Part shown: in pieces, positions 1-7,248 of the stretch
Position numbering within the stretch: the stretch's first letter is position 1
Layout of the letters: each line of letters opens with the position of its first letter
Origin: Taklimakanibacter sp049323275
Lineage (GTDB): Bacteria > Pseudomonadota > Alphaproteobacteria > Rhizobiales > Aestuariivirgaceae
Assembly: GCA_049323275.1 (NCBI GenBank)
Contig: JBMOOM010000024.1
Span: 1 to 64,000 of the forward strand
Reading direction: 5' to 3'
DNA: 64,000 nt
Notes under the pieces: model-generated
What the model was told of the DNA's origin: nothing
Database searches by the model: none
The model's input: only the letters and a program-made list of their open reading frames with translations
Made by a program: the position numbers and the translations under genes

Positions 1-1037
1 TTGACCGCGCGCGCGGTCACGCTCAAGGCACCGTCGCCCAGCCTTTCGGCGACGACGCCCGCCGCCTGCAGCCGGTTGACCGCGCCGAAGGCGCTGCCGC
101 CGACCAAAGCGACCGTCAACTGCGCAAAGGGGAGATTGCGGATACGGCCGACGCGGCCGGCCAGGATGCTGTAATCCACGCCGAATTCGCGCGCCGCGGC
201 CCCGAGGACGGGCCGCTGTGTATCATCGCCGAGGAGGGTGAAGCGGTATACGGGACCGGGAGCTTGCGCCAGGTCGAGGCCCGTTTCGGTCTCATCGCCC
301 TCAGACTCGCGCACGAGCCGCAGCGTCGCCGGGTGGCGCGGATGGAGAAAGACCTCCTCCACGGCGCCCTTTTCGACGATACGCCCGCTATCGAGGACGG
401 CGACACGATCGCAGATCCGGCGCACCACATCCATCTCATGGGTGATCAGAATGATGGTGATGCCGAGATCCCGGTTGATATCGGACAGGAGGCGCAGGAC
501 CGATTGCGTGGTCTGCGGATCGAGCGCGCTGGTCGCCTCGTCGCTGAGCAGGATCTTCGGCCTGCCTGCCAGAGCCCGGGCGATTCCGACCCGCTGCTTC
601 TGGCCGCCCGACAGCTGGCGCGGATATTTATGGGCTTGATCGAGAAGCCCGACCCGTTCCAGCAGTTCCGTGACCCGCGCCTTGATCTGCGGACGCGCGA
701 GCTCGCCCGCCAGCTCGAGCGGAAAGGCGATGTTCTGCGCGACGGTCTTGGCGTTGAGCAGGTTGAAATGCTGGAACACCATGCCGATGTCGCGGCGCAA
801 CGCCCGAAGCTCCTTGCCGCGCGCCGCGGTGGTCGCCCGGCCATCCACGCGGATCTCGCCGCCGCTCGGGCTTTCCAGAAGATTGATGAGGCGGACTAGC
901 GTCGACTTGCCGGCGCCCGAAGCACCGATGATGCCGAATATCTCGCCCCTGACGATATCGAGATCGATATCGGCCAGTGCGCGGACATTCCGCCCCGCCG
1001 CCGGATAAGTCTTGGAGATATTTCTGAGGCTGATCAT
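1..1037 (-). CDS. metN: MetN-type methionine ABC transporter ATP-binding protein (partial at the window edge)
   Basis: Cytoplasmic ATPase of a MetNIQ-type importer for methionine or a related sulfur amino acid. Residues 1-345 are visible, so only the last residues are missing. Walker A GASGAGKST is at residues 38-46, followed by the signature LSGGQKQRV, a Walker B with SDEATSALD and the switch histidine in LITHEM. The last ~80 residues form the NIL domain, which senses substrate in the MetN family. The membrane and binding-protein genes would lie to the left, outside the window. It is divergent from the GntR gene, with a 20-bp palindrome in the shared intergenic region, so GntR control is likely. 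The MetN class is clear; the exact substrate is inferred. Confidence 0.85.
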   Translation of the reverse strand, partial: MISLRNISKTYPAAGRNVRALADIDLDIVRGEIFGIIGASGAGKSTLVRLINLLESPSGGEIRVDGRATTAARGKELRALRRDIGMVFQHFNLLNAKTVAQNIAFPLELAGELARPQIKARVTELLERVGLLDQAHKYPRQLSGGQKQRVGIARALAGRPKILLSDEATSALDPQTTQSVLRLLSDINRDLGITIILITHEMDVVRRICDRVAVLDSGRIVEKGAVEEVFLHPRHPATLRLVRESEGDETETGLDLAQAPGPVYRFTLLGDDTQRPVLGAAAREFGVDYSILAGRVGRIRNLPFAQLTVALVGGSAFGAVNRLQAAGVVAERLGDGALSVTARAV

Positions 1038-1211
1038 CGGGCTTCGCCACTCCAACGGATATGTCCGCCGCGGAGCTGCGACCGTTGCGGGCACCATCGG
1101 TCTTATCGGCGGGCCGCCCGATAGAGGAGTGAGCAATATTTGGCTGCCGGATTAGTTTTATTCGGCGCGTCGCCCTGGCGCGTTCTCCATGGGATGCCGT
1201 CAGAGCAATAG

Positions 1212-1231
1212 ACATCATGACGTCATGATGT
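1212..1231. promoter_or_regulatory. Perfect 20-bp palindrome, probable GntR operator
   Basis: ACATCATGACGTCATGATGT is fully self-complementary. It ends 13 bases before the GntR start codon and lies between the divergent ABC ATPase and GntR genes. GntR-family dimers bind palindromes of this kind in their own promoters, so it is the probable operator for autoregulation and for the transporter operon. Binding is inferred. Confidence 0.7.
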
Positions 1232-1244
1232 TATTATCTCTGAA

Positions 1245-1988
1245 ATGACCGATGGAACCGTTAACGGCCCTCTCTATGCGAGGGTAGAAGCCGTCCTGGC
1301 TTCCGAGATTTCAGCCGCGATTCTTTCCGCCGGCAGCCAGCTCCCTCCGGAGGACCGCCTGATCGAGCGGTTCAGCGTCAGCCGCACGACGGTGCGCAAG
1401 GCGATCGAAAATCTCGTGGGACGCGGCCTGGTCGAAATCCGCCGCGGCAAAGGCACCTTCGTCGCCCAACCGAGGATCACCCAGGAGCTCACCGAGCTGA
1501 CCGGCTTCGTCGAGGACATGCAGGCTCTCGGCTACACGCCGACGGCCCGGCTGCTCGACAAGCGGCTCGCGCCGGCCAGCCCCGACGTCGCGCGCCAGCT
1601 CGCCATCCCAGCCGGCAGCCTCGTGATGCGCATTCAGCGCGTCCGGCTGGCCGACGGCGTCGCCATGTCATTCGATGAAACCTACCTGCCGCGCGAGATC
1701 GGCGAACAGGTCATCTCGCATGACCTCGAGGTCGAGCCGATCTTCTCGCTGCTCGAAGACAGATACGCATTGCCGCTCATCGAAGCGGAATATCGGCTCG
1801 CGGCCGTCGCCGCCACGGCTCATGTGGCACAGGCGCTCGCCGTCGAACCCGGCAGCGCGGTCTTCATGATCGAGCGCACTTCCTATACCGAGGGGCACCG
1901 CCCGATCGACTATGAAAAACTCCACTATCGCGGCGATGCCATCAGCTTCGTTACCCGCCTTGCCCGGCGCCCACGCGAATATTCGTAA
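1245..1988 (+). CDS. GntR family transcriptional regulator, HutC/UTRA subfamily
   Basis: A 247-residue one-component regulator. The N-terminal winged helix-turn-helix (residues ~8-75) contains the typical LPPEDRLIERFSVSRTTVRKA segment and a wing around RRGKGTFVA. The rest is a UTRA ligand-binding domain of the HutC subfamily (approximately residues 95-240). The start codon follows the 20-bp palindrome at 1212-1231 with no obvious Shine-Dalgarno sequence, so the mRNA may be leaderless or weakly translated. Its neighbours are a MetN-type transporter on one side and a TauE/SafE exporter on the other, which suggests a small sulfur-compound regulon. The ligand is unknown. Confidence 0.9.
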   Translation: MTDGTVNGPLYARVEAVLASEISAAILSAGSQLPPEDRLIERFSVSRTTVRKAIENLVGRGLVEIRRGKGTFVAQPRITQELTELTGFVEDMQALGYTPTARLLDKRLAPASPDVARQLAIPAGSLVMRIQRVRLADGVAMSFDETYLPREIGEQVISHDLEVEPIFSLLEDRYALPLIEAEYRLAAVAATAHVAQALAVEPGSAVFMIERTSYTEGHRPIDYEKLHYRGDAISFVTRLARRPREYS

Positions 1989-2003
1989 GCGGGGAGCAGC
2001 TCG

Positions 2004-2855
2004 GTGGAAACCCTATGGCTGTTCGTGGCGGCCTTTGCCGCAAGCGCGCTCGGCGGGGTGCTCGGCATGGCCAGCGGCATATTCATCGTTCCGATCCTCA
2101 CCTTGCTTTTCGGCCTCGACATTCATGCCGCGATCGGCGCCAGCATCGTTTCGGTGATCGCCTGCTCCTGCGGAAGCGCCGCTCCCTTTCTGAGGAGCGG
2201 CTTGACGAACATCCGGCTGGCGCTCGTCCTCGAGACAGCCACAACACTCGGGGCGCTCACTGGCGTGTTTCTCATCGGCATCCTGTCGACGTCGTTTCTC
2301 TACGGCCTGTTCGCGGTCATCCTGGCGCTTTCCGCCCAGCAGATGCTTACCCGGCGCCACGAGGCGATCCGCTCCGACCCTCCGGATGAAAGAAGCTGGG
2401 CCACCACGCTGCGCCTGCATTCGAGCTTTCACGATTCCGTCACCGGACGGGACGTGCCCTATCAGGTTGCGCGCGTCCCACTCGGCATGATCCTGATGTA
2501 TCTGGCAGGCGTGGTTTCGGCGCTGCTGGGAATAGGCTCAGGCGTGCTGAAGATCCCGGCGATGGATACGGCCTTGCGGCTTCCCATCAAGGTCTCATCC
2601 GCCACGTCGAATTTCATGATCGGCGTGACGGCCGCCGCGAGCGCAGGAGCCTATTTCATGCGGGGCGATATCGATATCGGCATTGCCGGTCCCGTCGCCC
2701 TCGGCTCGGTCGTCGGCGCGCTTCTCGGCGCCCGCTTGCTGATGCGGCTTCCCGCCGAGAAATTGCGGATCTTCTTCGTGATCGTTCTTGTCCTGCTCGC
2801 GATCCAGATGTTTCTGAGCGCCTTCGGGCTTCAACAGCCGGGAGGTTCGGCATGA
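2004..2855 (+). CDS. TauE/SafE family sulfite or organosulfur exporter
   Basis: A 283-residue inner-membrane protein with the two-repeat arrangement of the TauE/SafE family. Repeat one begins near the N-terminus (GGVLGMASGIFIVPILTLLFG) and repeat two near residue 165 (VVSALLGIGSGVLKIPAMD). The start is GTG, chosen because GGGGAG lies 7 bases upstream; it also starts 15 bases after the GntR stop, so the two are probably co-transcribed. Family members export sulfite, sulfoacetate or related anions. It overlaps the next gene by ATGA, as often seen for TauE/DUF1634 pairs. The substrate cannot be read from sequence. Confidence 0.85.
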   Translation: METLWLFVAAFAASALGGVLGMASGIFIVPILTLLFGLDIHAAIGASIVSVIACSCGSAAPFLRSGLTNIRLALVLETATTLGALTGVFLIGILSTSFLYGLFAVILALSAQQMLTRRHEAIRSDPPDERSWATTLRLHSSFHDSVTGRDVPYQVARVPLGMILMYLAGVVSALLGIGSGVLKIPAMDTALRLPIKVSSATSNFMIGVTAAASAGAYFMRGDIDIGIAGPVALGSVVGALLGARLLMRLPAEKLRIFFVIVLVLLAIQMFLSAFGLQQPGGSA

Positions 2856-3151
2856 AACCGGCGTCCGACGATCCCGGACGTCGCGATCGGTTCATAGCCG
2901 CGCTGCTCTGGTACGGAACCTGCTTCGCCTCCATCCTCATCGCACTCGGCGCAGTGTTGACGGCCGTCGCAGCGCTGCCTTTGACAGGTCATGATGTCGT
3001 GGCGGCCGGCGTCGGTATGTTCATCCTTCTGCCGGTCGCGCGCGTGGTCCTGATGCTGCTCATCTCCCTGCGCGACCGCGACTATGCCTACACCGCCATT
3101 GCCGCCCTCGTTTTGGCGATCATCGCGGCCGGCGTCATCATCGAGATCTGA
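2852..3151 (+). CDS. DUF1634 small membrane protein
   Basis: A 99-residue protein with three predicted hydrophobic helices (about residues 21-42, 48-68 and 77-97) and the conserved RVVLMLL...RDRDY stretch of DUF1634. Its ATG overlaps the stop of the TauE/SafE gene (ATGA), so translation is coupled. DUF1634 proteins are repeatedly found beside TauE/SafE exporters and may be an accessory subunit; no biochemical role is established. Its last bases overlap the end of the convergent LysR gene. Confidence 0.8.
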   Translation: MKPASDDPGRRDRFIAALLWYGTCFASILIALGAVLTAVAALPLTGHDVVAAGVGMFILLPVARVVLMLLISLRDRDYAYTAIAALVLAIIAAGVIIEI

Positions 3152-4109
3152 TCGAGGCTGCCGCGGCCTCGCGCCTTATCCATGTCACGAACGCCTTGAG
3201 CCTGCTCTCCGTCAGGCGATCCTCGCGGCAGAGAAGCCAGAAGCCATTCGGATCGGCGAGACTGATGGCGAAGGGCTGCACCAGACGGCCGGCGGCAATA
3301 TCGGCCTCGACCAGCACGCGCGGGGCGAGCGCGATGCCACGCCCGGCGATCGCCGCCTCGATCGACAGATGCGTGGTGCTGAAGAAGGGCCCGGTGAGCG
3401 CCCTGCGCAATCCGGCATCCACGGCAACGCCGGCCGCCTTGAACCAGGCGCTCCAGTCGGCCGCCGGCGGGCTGCGGCTTGCCGATGGCTTCGGCGGAGC
3501 GGTGCGGATGAGCATATGAGAGGCGAGATCGGCCGGCGGTCGCGCCGCGAGCTTGCGGGCGATGCCCTTGCCGCAGACGGCGATGACCTCCGTCACCGGC
3601 CACAGACGCTCGGCATGAATGCCCTTCTCAGGCCGCGCCGGTCCGTAGCGCAAGGCGATTTCGACGGTCTTGTCGCCCCGGAGATCGACCAGCGTCTCGT
3701 CGGCAACGATGCGCAGGCCGATGCGCGGATGCCTTTCCTGGAAGCGGTACAGCCGCGGCGCCAGCCACTTGCCGGCGAGCGAGGGCACGACGCTGATGAC
3801 CAGGTCCTGCGCGGCGCCGGCCTGACCGTCGACGCGCAGGCGATCGATGGTGCGCGCCAGATTGCCGAAGGCCTTCTGCGTGTCGCGGGCGAGAATCCTG
3901 CCGGTCGGCGACAGCTTCAGCGACCGGTGCAGCCGCTCGAACAGCCGGCTGCCGAGATGCTCTTCCAGCCGCTTGATCTGATGGCTGATCGCGGTCGGCG
4001 TCACCGACAATTCGCGCGCGGCGGCCTGGAAGCTGCCGAGGCGCGAGGCGGCCTCGAAGCTCCTGAGCGCCGTCCACGGCAGGTGAGCGAGGGGACTGGC
4101 ATCGGTCAT
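3138..4109 (-). CDS. LysR family transcriptional regulator (GcvA-like)
   Basis: A 323-residue LysR regulator. The N-terminal helix-turn-helix is at residues ~10-70, with WTALRSFEAASRLGSFQAAARELSVTPTAISHQIKRLE split over the expected helices; the substrate domain fills approximately residues 95-300. The N-terminus resembles the GcvA/AmpR group. It is divergent from a flavin reductase gene, and a nearly symmetric 25-bp repeat lies just outside its start codon, so it likely regulates that reductase and itself. Its 3' end overlaps the convergent DUF1634 gene by 14 bases. Confidence 0.9.
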   Translation of the reverse strand: MTDASPLAHLPWTALRSFEAASRLGSFQAAARELSVTPTAISHQIKRLEEHLGSRLFERLHRSLKLSPTGRILARDTQKAFGNLARTIDRLRVDGQAGAAQDLVISVVPSLAGKWLAPRLYRFQERHPRIGLRIVADETLVDLRGDKTVEIALRYGPARPEKGIHAERLWPVTEVIAVCGKGIARKLAARPPADLASHMLIRTAPPKPSASRSPPAADWSAWFKAAGVAVDAGLRRALTGPFFSTTHLSIEAAIAGRGIALAPRVLVEADIAAGRLVQPFAISLADPNGFWLLCREDRLTESRLKAFVTWIRREAAAASIRSR

Positions 4110-4114
4110 GCCTA

Positions 4115-4139
4115 TTCAGATGAATTAAACTCATCCGAA
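4115..4139. promoter_or_regulatory. Interrupted palindrome, probable LysR operator
   Basis: TTC-n-GATGA, seven bases, then TCATC-n-GAA form an inverted repeat with 8 of 9 arm positions matching. It sits 6 bases upstream of the LysR start and ~80 bases upstream of the divergent flavin reductase start. LysR proteins bind such interrupted dyads between divergent genes. Binding is inferred. Confidence 0.55.
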
Positions 4140-4218
4140 GATCAAGAGATGTCATTTGCGCCGCGCCCGCCACCGCCGCATGGTCGACTTCATCGTCCAT
4201 TGCACCCGGAGAATTCCC

Positions 4219-4776
4219 TTGGCATCGCGTCATTTCACCTTCGTGCTGTCGAGCGCCCGCCGCGACGGCAATACCGAGCTTCTGGCGCGCAAGGCGGCCG
4301 AGCATCTGCCGGCCGGCAGCGGGCGGGAATGGCTCAATCTCATCGACCTGCCGGTGCCGCCCTTCGCGGACATCCGTCATTCGGTCGGCGTCTATCCGGA
4401 GCCGGAGGGAAACGAGCGCATCCTCTTCAACGCGACGCTGAAGGCCACCGACCTCGTCTTCGTCACACCGCTCTATTGGTACAGCGTGCCGGCGAGCGCC
4501 AAGCTCTATCTCGATTACTGGAGCGGCTGGCTGCGCGTGAAGGGCGCCGACTTCAAGGCCCGCATGGCCGGCAAGACGATGTGGGGCGTTTCGGTGCTTT
4601 CGGACGAAGACCCGAAACGGGCCGATCCGCTCATCGGCACGCTCGCCATCACCGCCGATTATCTGTCGATGAAATTCGGCGGCGTGCTGCTCGGCTATGG
4701 CAGCCGTCCCAATGACGTGCTGAACGATCAGGCGGCTCTGGCCCGCGCCCGGACATTTTTCCAGCCAATCGCCTGA
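4219..4776 (+). CDS. NAD(P)H-dependent FMN reductase / flavodoxin-fold oxidoreductase
   Basis: A 185-residue flavodoxin-fold protein. The FMN phosphate loop near the N-terminus reads LSSARRDGNTELLA, and the central TPLYWYSVPASAKLYLDYW segment is typical of NADPH-dependent FMN reductases and quinone or azo reductases. I chose a TTG start because GGAGA lies 6 bases before it and the protein then begins directly with the first beta strand; a longer ATG start at 4156 would add a basic tail with no homologous look. It is divergent from the LysR gene, its likely regulator. The electron acceptor is unknown. Confidence 0.75.
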   Translation: MASRHFTFVLSSARRDGNTELLARKAAEHLPAGSGREWLNLIDLPVPPFADIRHSVGVYPEPEGNERILFNATLKATDLVFVTPLYWYSVPASAKLYLDYWSGWLRVKGADFKARMAGKTMWGVSVLSDEDPKRADPLIGTLAITADYLSMKFGGVLLGYGSRPNDVLNDQAALARARTFFQPIA

Positions 4777-4892
4777 CCGCTCTAGGCCTGGCTTTCCCCG
4801 CAGCGAACGGCATGTGATCAAAAGTCACTCGACGCGACCGCCCGGCCTCGCCAGACCAATACCCCGAACAAAGATCATCCGGGGGAAATGTC

Positions 4893-6197
4893 ATGGCAGA
4901 GGCTGGCGTCGCGGGACAGGTTGTGATCGGTACCCGGGAGCGCGCCAAGGTGGCGCTCTCCTGCTTCCTGGGTTCGGCCATCGAGTGGTACGACTTCATG
5001 CTCTATGGCTTCCTGGCGCCGCTCGTCTTCGACAAATTGTTCTTTCCCAATGCCGACCCGCTGATCGGCACCATCGCCGTGCTCGGCATCTTCGCGGTCG
5101 GCTTCATCGCCCGTCCTCTGGGTGGCCTGTTCTTCGGTCATTTCGGCGACCGCCTCGGCCGCAAGCCGGTGATGGCCGCCACCTTGATCCTGATGGGCCT
5201 GTCGACCACTGCCATCGGCCTCCTGCCCACTTATGAAAGCCTAGGAATCGGCGCCGCCATTCTTCTGCTCGCGCTGCGCTTCCTGCAGGGCTTCGCGCTC
5301 GGCGGCGAGTCGACCGGCGCCCCGGTGCTGATGCTGGAATCGGCACCCCATGGCAAGCGCGGCCTCTTCGCCTCCATCGCCCAGTCCGGCAATTTCGCCG
5401 GCGTGGTGCTGGCGACGCTCGCCGTCTCCGTCGTGGCGGCCCTTCCCAATGATGTCCTGCTCGGCTGGGCCTGGCGCGTGCCCTTCCTTCTCAGTGTCGT
5501 GCTGGTGGGCCTCGGCTTCTTCGTGCGCCGCAAGGTGGAGGAATCGCCGGTCTTCCAGGCGGCGCGCCCCGCCCCTGCCCCCGTGCCGCTGCTCGACGTG
5601 CTGGCGAAATACAAGCGTCCGGCGCTCCTCGTCTTCTGCTGCGCGCTGGCCGAATCGGGCGTCTTTTATCTCACCGCCATCTTCGGCCTCTCCTATGGCG
5701 TGAAGACGCTCGGCATCGACAAGGCGGTGCTGCTGCAGGGCGTGCTGATCGGCAATGTCATCGCCATCGCCATGGTGCCGATCTTCGGCGCACTCTCGGA
5801 CCGCATCGGCCGGCGCTGGGTGCTGGGCACGGGTTTCGTGCTCGCCGGGCTTTATGTCGCCTTCCTGTTCTTCCCGCTGCTCGAGACCCGGGAGACGCTC
5901 GCCATCGTCCTCGCCATGGCCATTCCGGGCGCACTCATTCAGCCCATGCATATCGGCACGACCTCGAGCTTCTATCCGGAGCTTTTCCCCGATACGCGGG
6001 TGCGCTTCAGCGGCGTTTCGCTCGGCCGCCAGTTCGGCACCATCTTCGGCGGCGGCCTGATGCCGGTCGTCGCCGCGAGCCTCCTCGCCTGGAGCGGCGG
6101 CGATCTCCTCCCCGTTCTGCTCTATTTCAGCGGCGTCTCGGGCATCGCCGTCACCGCCGTGATCCTCGCCGAGGAGACGCGCCAGCGCGCCATCTGA
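4893..6197 (+). CDS. MFS transporter, metabolite:H+ symporter (MHS) family
   Basis: A 434-residue, 12-helix major facilitator. The N-terminus has the family hallmark GSAIEWYDFMLYGFLAPL, followed by the loop-2/3 motif GHFGDRLGRKP (residues ~86-96) and its repeat in the second half, GALSDRIGRRW. MHS members such as KgtP, ShiA and ProP bring in organic acids, betaines or shikimate with protons. GGGGGAAA supplies the ribosome site. It ends 42 bases before the LacI regulator, in the same direction, so the two may share a transcript. The substrate is not readable. Confidence 0.85.
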   Translation: MAEAGVAGQVVIGTRERAKVALSCFLGSAIEWYDFMLYGFLAPLVFDKLFFPNADPLIGTIAVLGIFAVGFIARPLGGLFFGHFGDRLGRKPVMAATLILMGLSTTAIGLLPTYESLGIGAAILLLALRFLQGFALGGESTGAPVLMLESAPHGKRGLFASIAQSGNFAGVVLATLAVSVVAALPNDVLLGWAWRVPFLLSVVLVGLGFFVRRKVEESPVFQAARPAPAPVPLLDVLAKYKRPALLVFCCALAESGVFYLTAIFGLSYGVKTLGIDKAVLLQGVLIGNVIAIAMVPIFGALSDRIGRRWVLGTGFVLAGLYVAFLFFPLLETRETLAIVLAMAIPGALIQPMHIGTTSSFYPELFPDTRVRFSGVSLGRQFGTIFGGGLMPVVAASLLAWSGGDLLPVLLYFSGVSGIAVTAVILAEETRQRAI

Positions 6198-6214
6198 GAT
6201 CGACCTTGCCAAGC

Positions 6215-6240
6215 GTGCAAAATCTTGCACACTTGTGCAA
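6215..6240. promoter_or_regulatory. Triple half-site operator overlapping the LacI start codon
   Basis: Three alternating half sites, GTGCAA (6215-6220), TTGCAC (6225-6230) and GTGCAA (6235-6240), are each separated by 4 bases and form two overlapping palindromes. The last base is the A of the LacI ATG. The same palindrome occurs at 16696-16711 and 16743-16767 before the ABC operon, so this is the probable autoregulatory operator of the LacI protein. Confidence 0.75.
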
Positions 6241-7248
6241 TGGTTCAGAACAAGGCCTTTGTCAGCGCCCAGCAGGTGGCGGAGCTCGCCGGCGTATCGC
6301 GCTCCGCCGTGTCGCGCACCTTCACCGAAGGGGCAAGCGTTTCGGAAGCGACGCGCAAGAAGGTCCTGCACGCGGCCGAGACACTCGGCTATCACGTCAA
6401 TCATCTGGCGCGCAGCCTGATCAATGAGAAGAGCGGTATNNNNNNNNNNCCTGATCGGCGCCGATATCAGCACGCCCTATCAGGGCCGCATCGTCGAGAC
6501 GATGACGCGGCGGCTGCAGGCCATCAACCGCGTCGCCATGATCATCAATACCTCGGGCACCAGCGAAAGCGTCGAGGCGGCCTTGCGCCAGACCCTGAAC
6601 TATCGCGCCGAGGCGACCATCGTGCTTTCCGGCAAGCCGCCCGCCTCGCTCATCAGGACCTGCGTCAATAGCGGCCAGCATGTCATCCTGATCAACCGCG
6701 ACGATCCGGTGAGCGGTCCGACCAGCATCACCCTCGACAATCAGGGGGCGGCGCGCGAGGCCTTCCATATGCTGAAACGCGCCGGCTGCCGCAATTTCGC
6801 GGTCGTCTCGTCGGAAGCCGGCACGCCGAGCCTCGTCGGGCGGGAGACGGCTTTCATCGAGGCGGCAAAAGATGCGGGCTTCACGGCCTCCGCCACGCGC
6901 CTCGGGCCGACCGCCTATGCCTCGGGCTATGAAGCGGGCCGCATCGTGCTGGCGCGGCATGGCCGGCCCGATGGAGTCTTCTGCGTGACCGATCTCATGG
7001 CCTGCGGCTTCATGGACGCGGCGCGCACTGAATTCGCGCTCGCCATTCCGCAAGACCTCTGCATCGTCGGCTTTGACGACATCGACCAGGCGGGCTGGGC
7101 TTCCTACAATTTGACCACTTTCCGGCAGCCGATCGAGGAAATCGCCGATCATGCGGTGGCGCTGCTGAGCGCCGATGAGCCCCAGGCGCGCGGCCCTGTC
7201 GCGTTTCAGGCGCCGCCGGTCTGGCGGCGCTCCGTCCGTCCCAGATAA
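6240..7248 (+). CDS. LacI family transcriptional regulator, interrupted by an assembly gap
   Basis: The N-terminal helix-turn-helix reads VSAQQVAELAGVSRSAVSRTFTEGASVS (given here as adjoining pieces VSAQQVAELAGVSRS and AVSRTFTEGASVS), a LacI subfamily with an AVSR recognition helix. After the gap follows a complete periplasmic-binding-protein-like effector domain ending near FRQPIEEIADHAV. Ten Ns (6440-6449) fall at the hinge to core junction; upstream and downstream frames differ by one, which is cured if the true gap is a multiple of three, so this is an assembly artefact and not a pseudogene. ATG 6240 was chosen because the HTH begins soon after it. It ends inside the convergent phosphoesterase gene. 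Its probable operators are at 6215-6240 and before the ABC operon. Confidence 0.85.
6440..6449. other. Assembly gap (10 N)
   Basis: A run of ten unknown bases inside the LacI regulator gene, at the junction where family members have two or three hydrophobic residues before the LIGADI-like strand. The flanking reading frames join only if the real number of missing bases is a multiple of three, so the N count is a placeholder. Confidence 0.98.

Noticed and set aside
6225..7248. LacI regulator as a frameshifted pseudogene
   Set aside because: The frame change coincides exactly with the ten Ns and disappears if the gap length is a multiple of three; both protein halves are intact.
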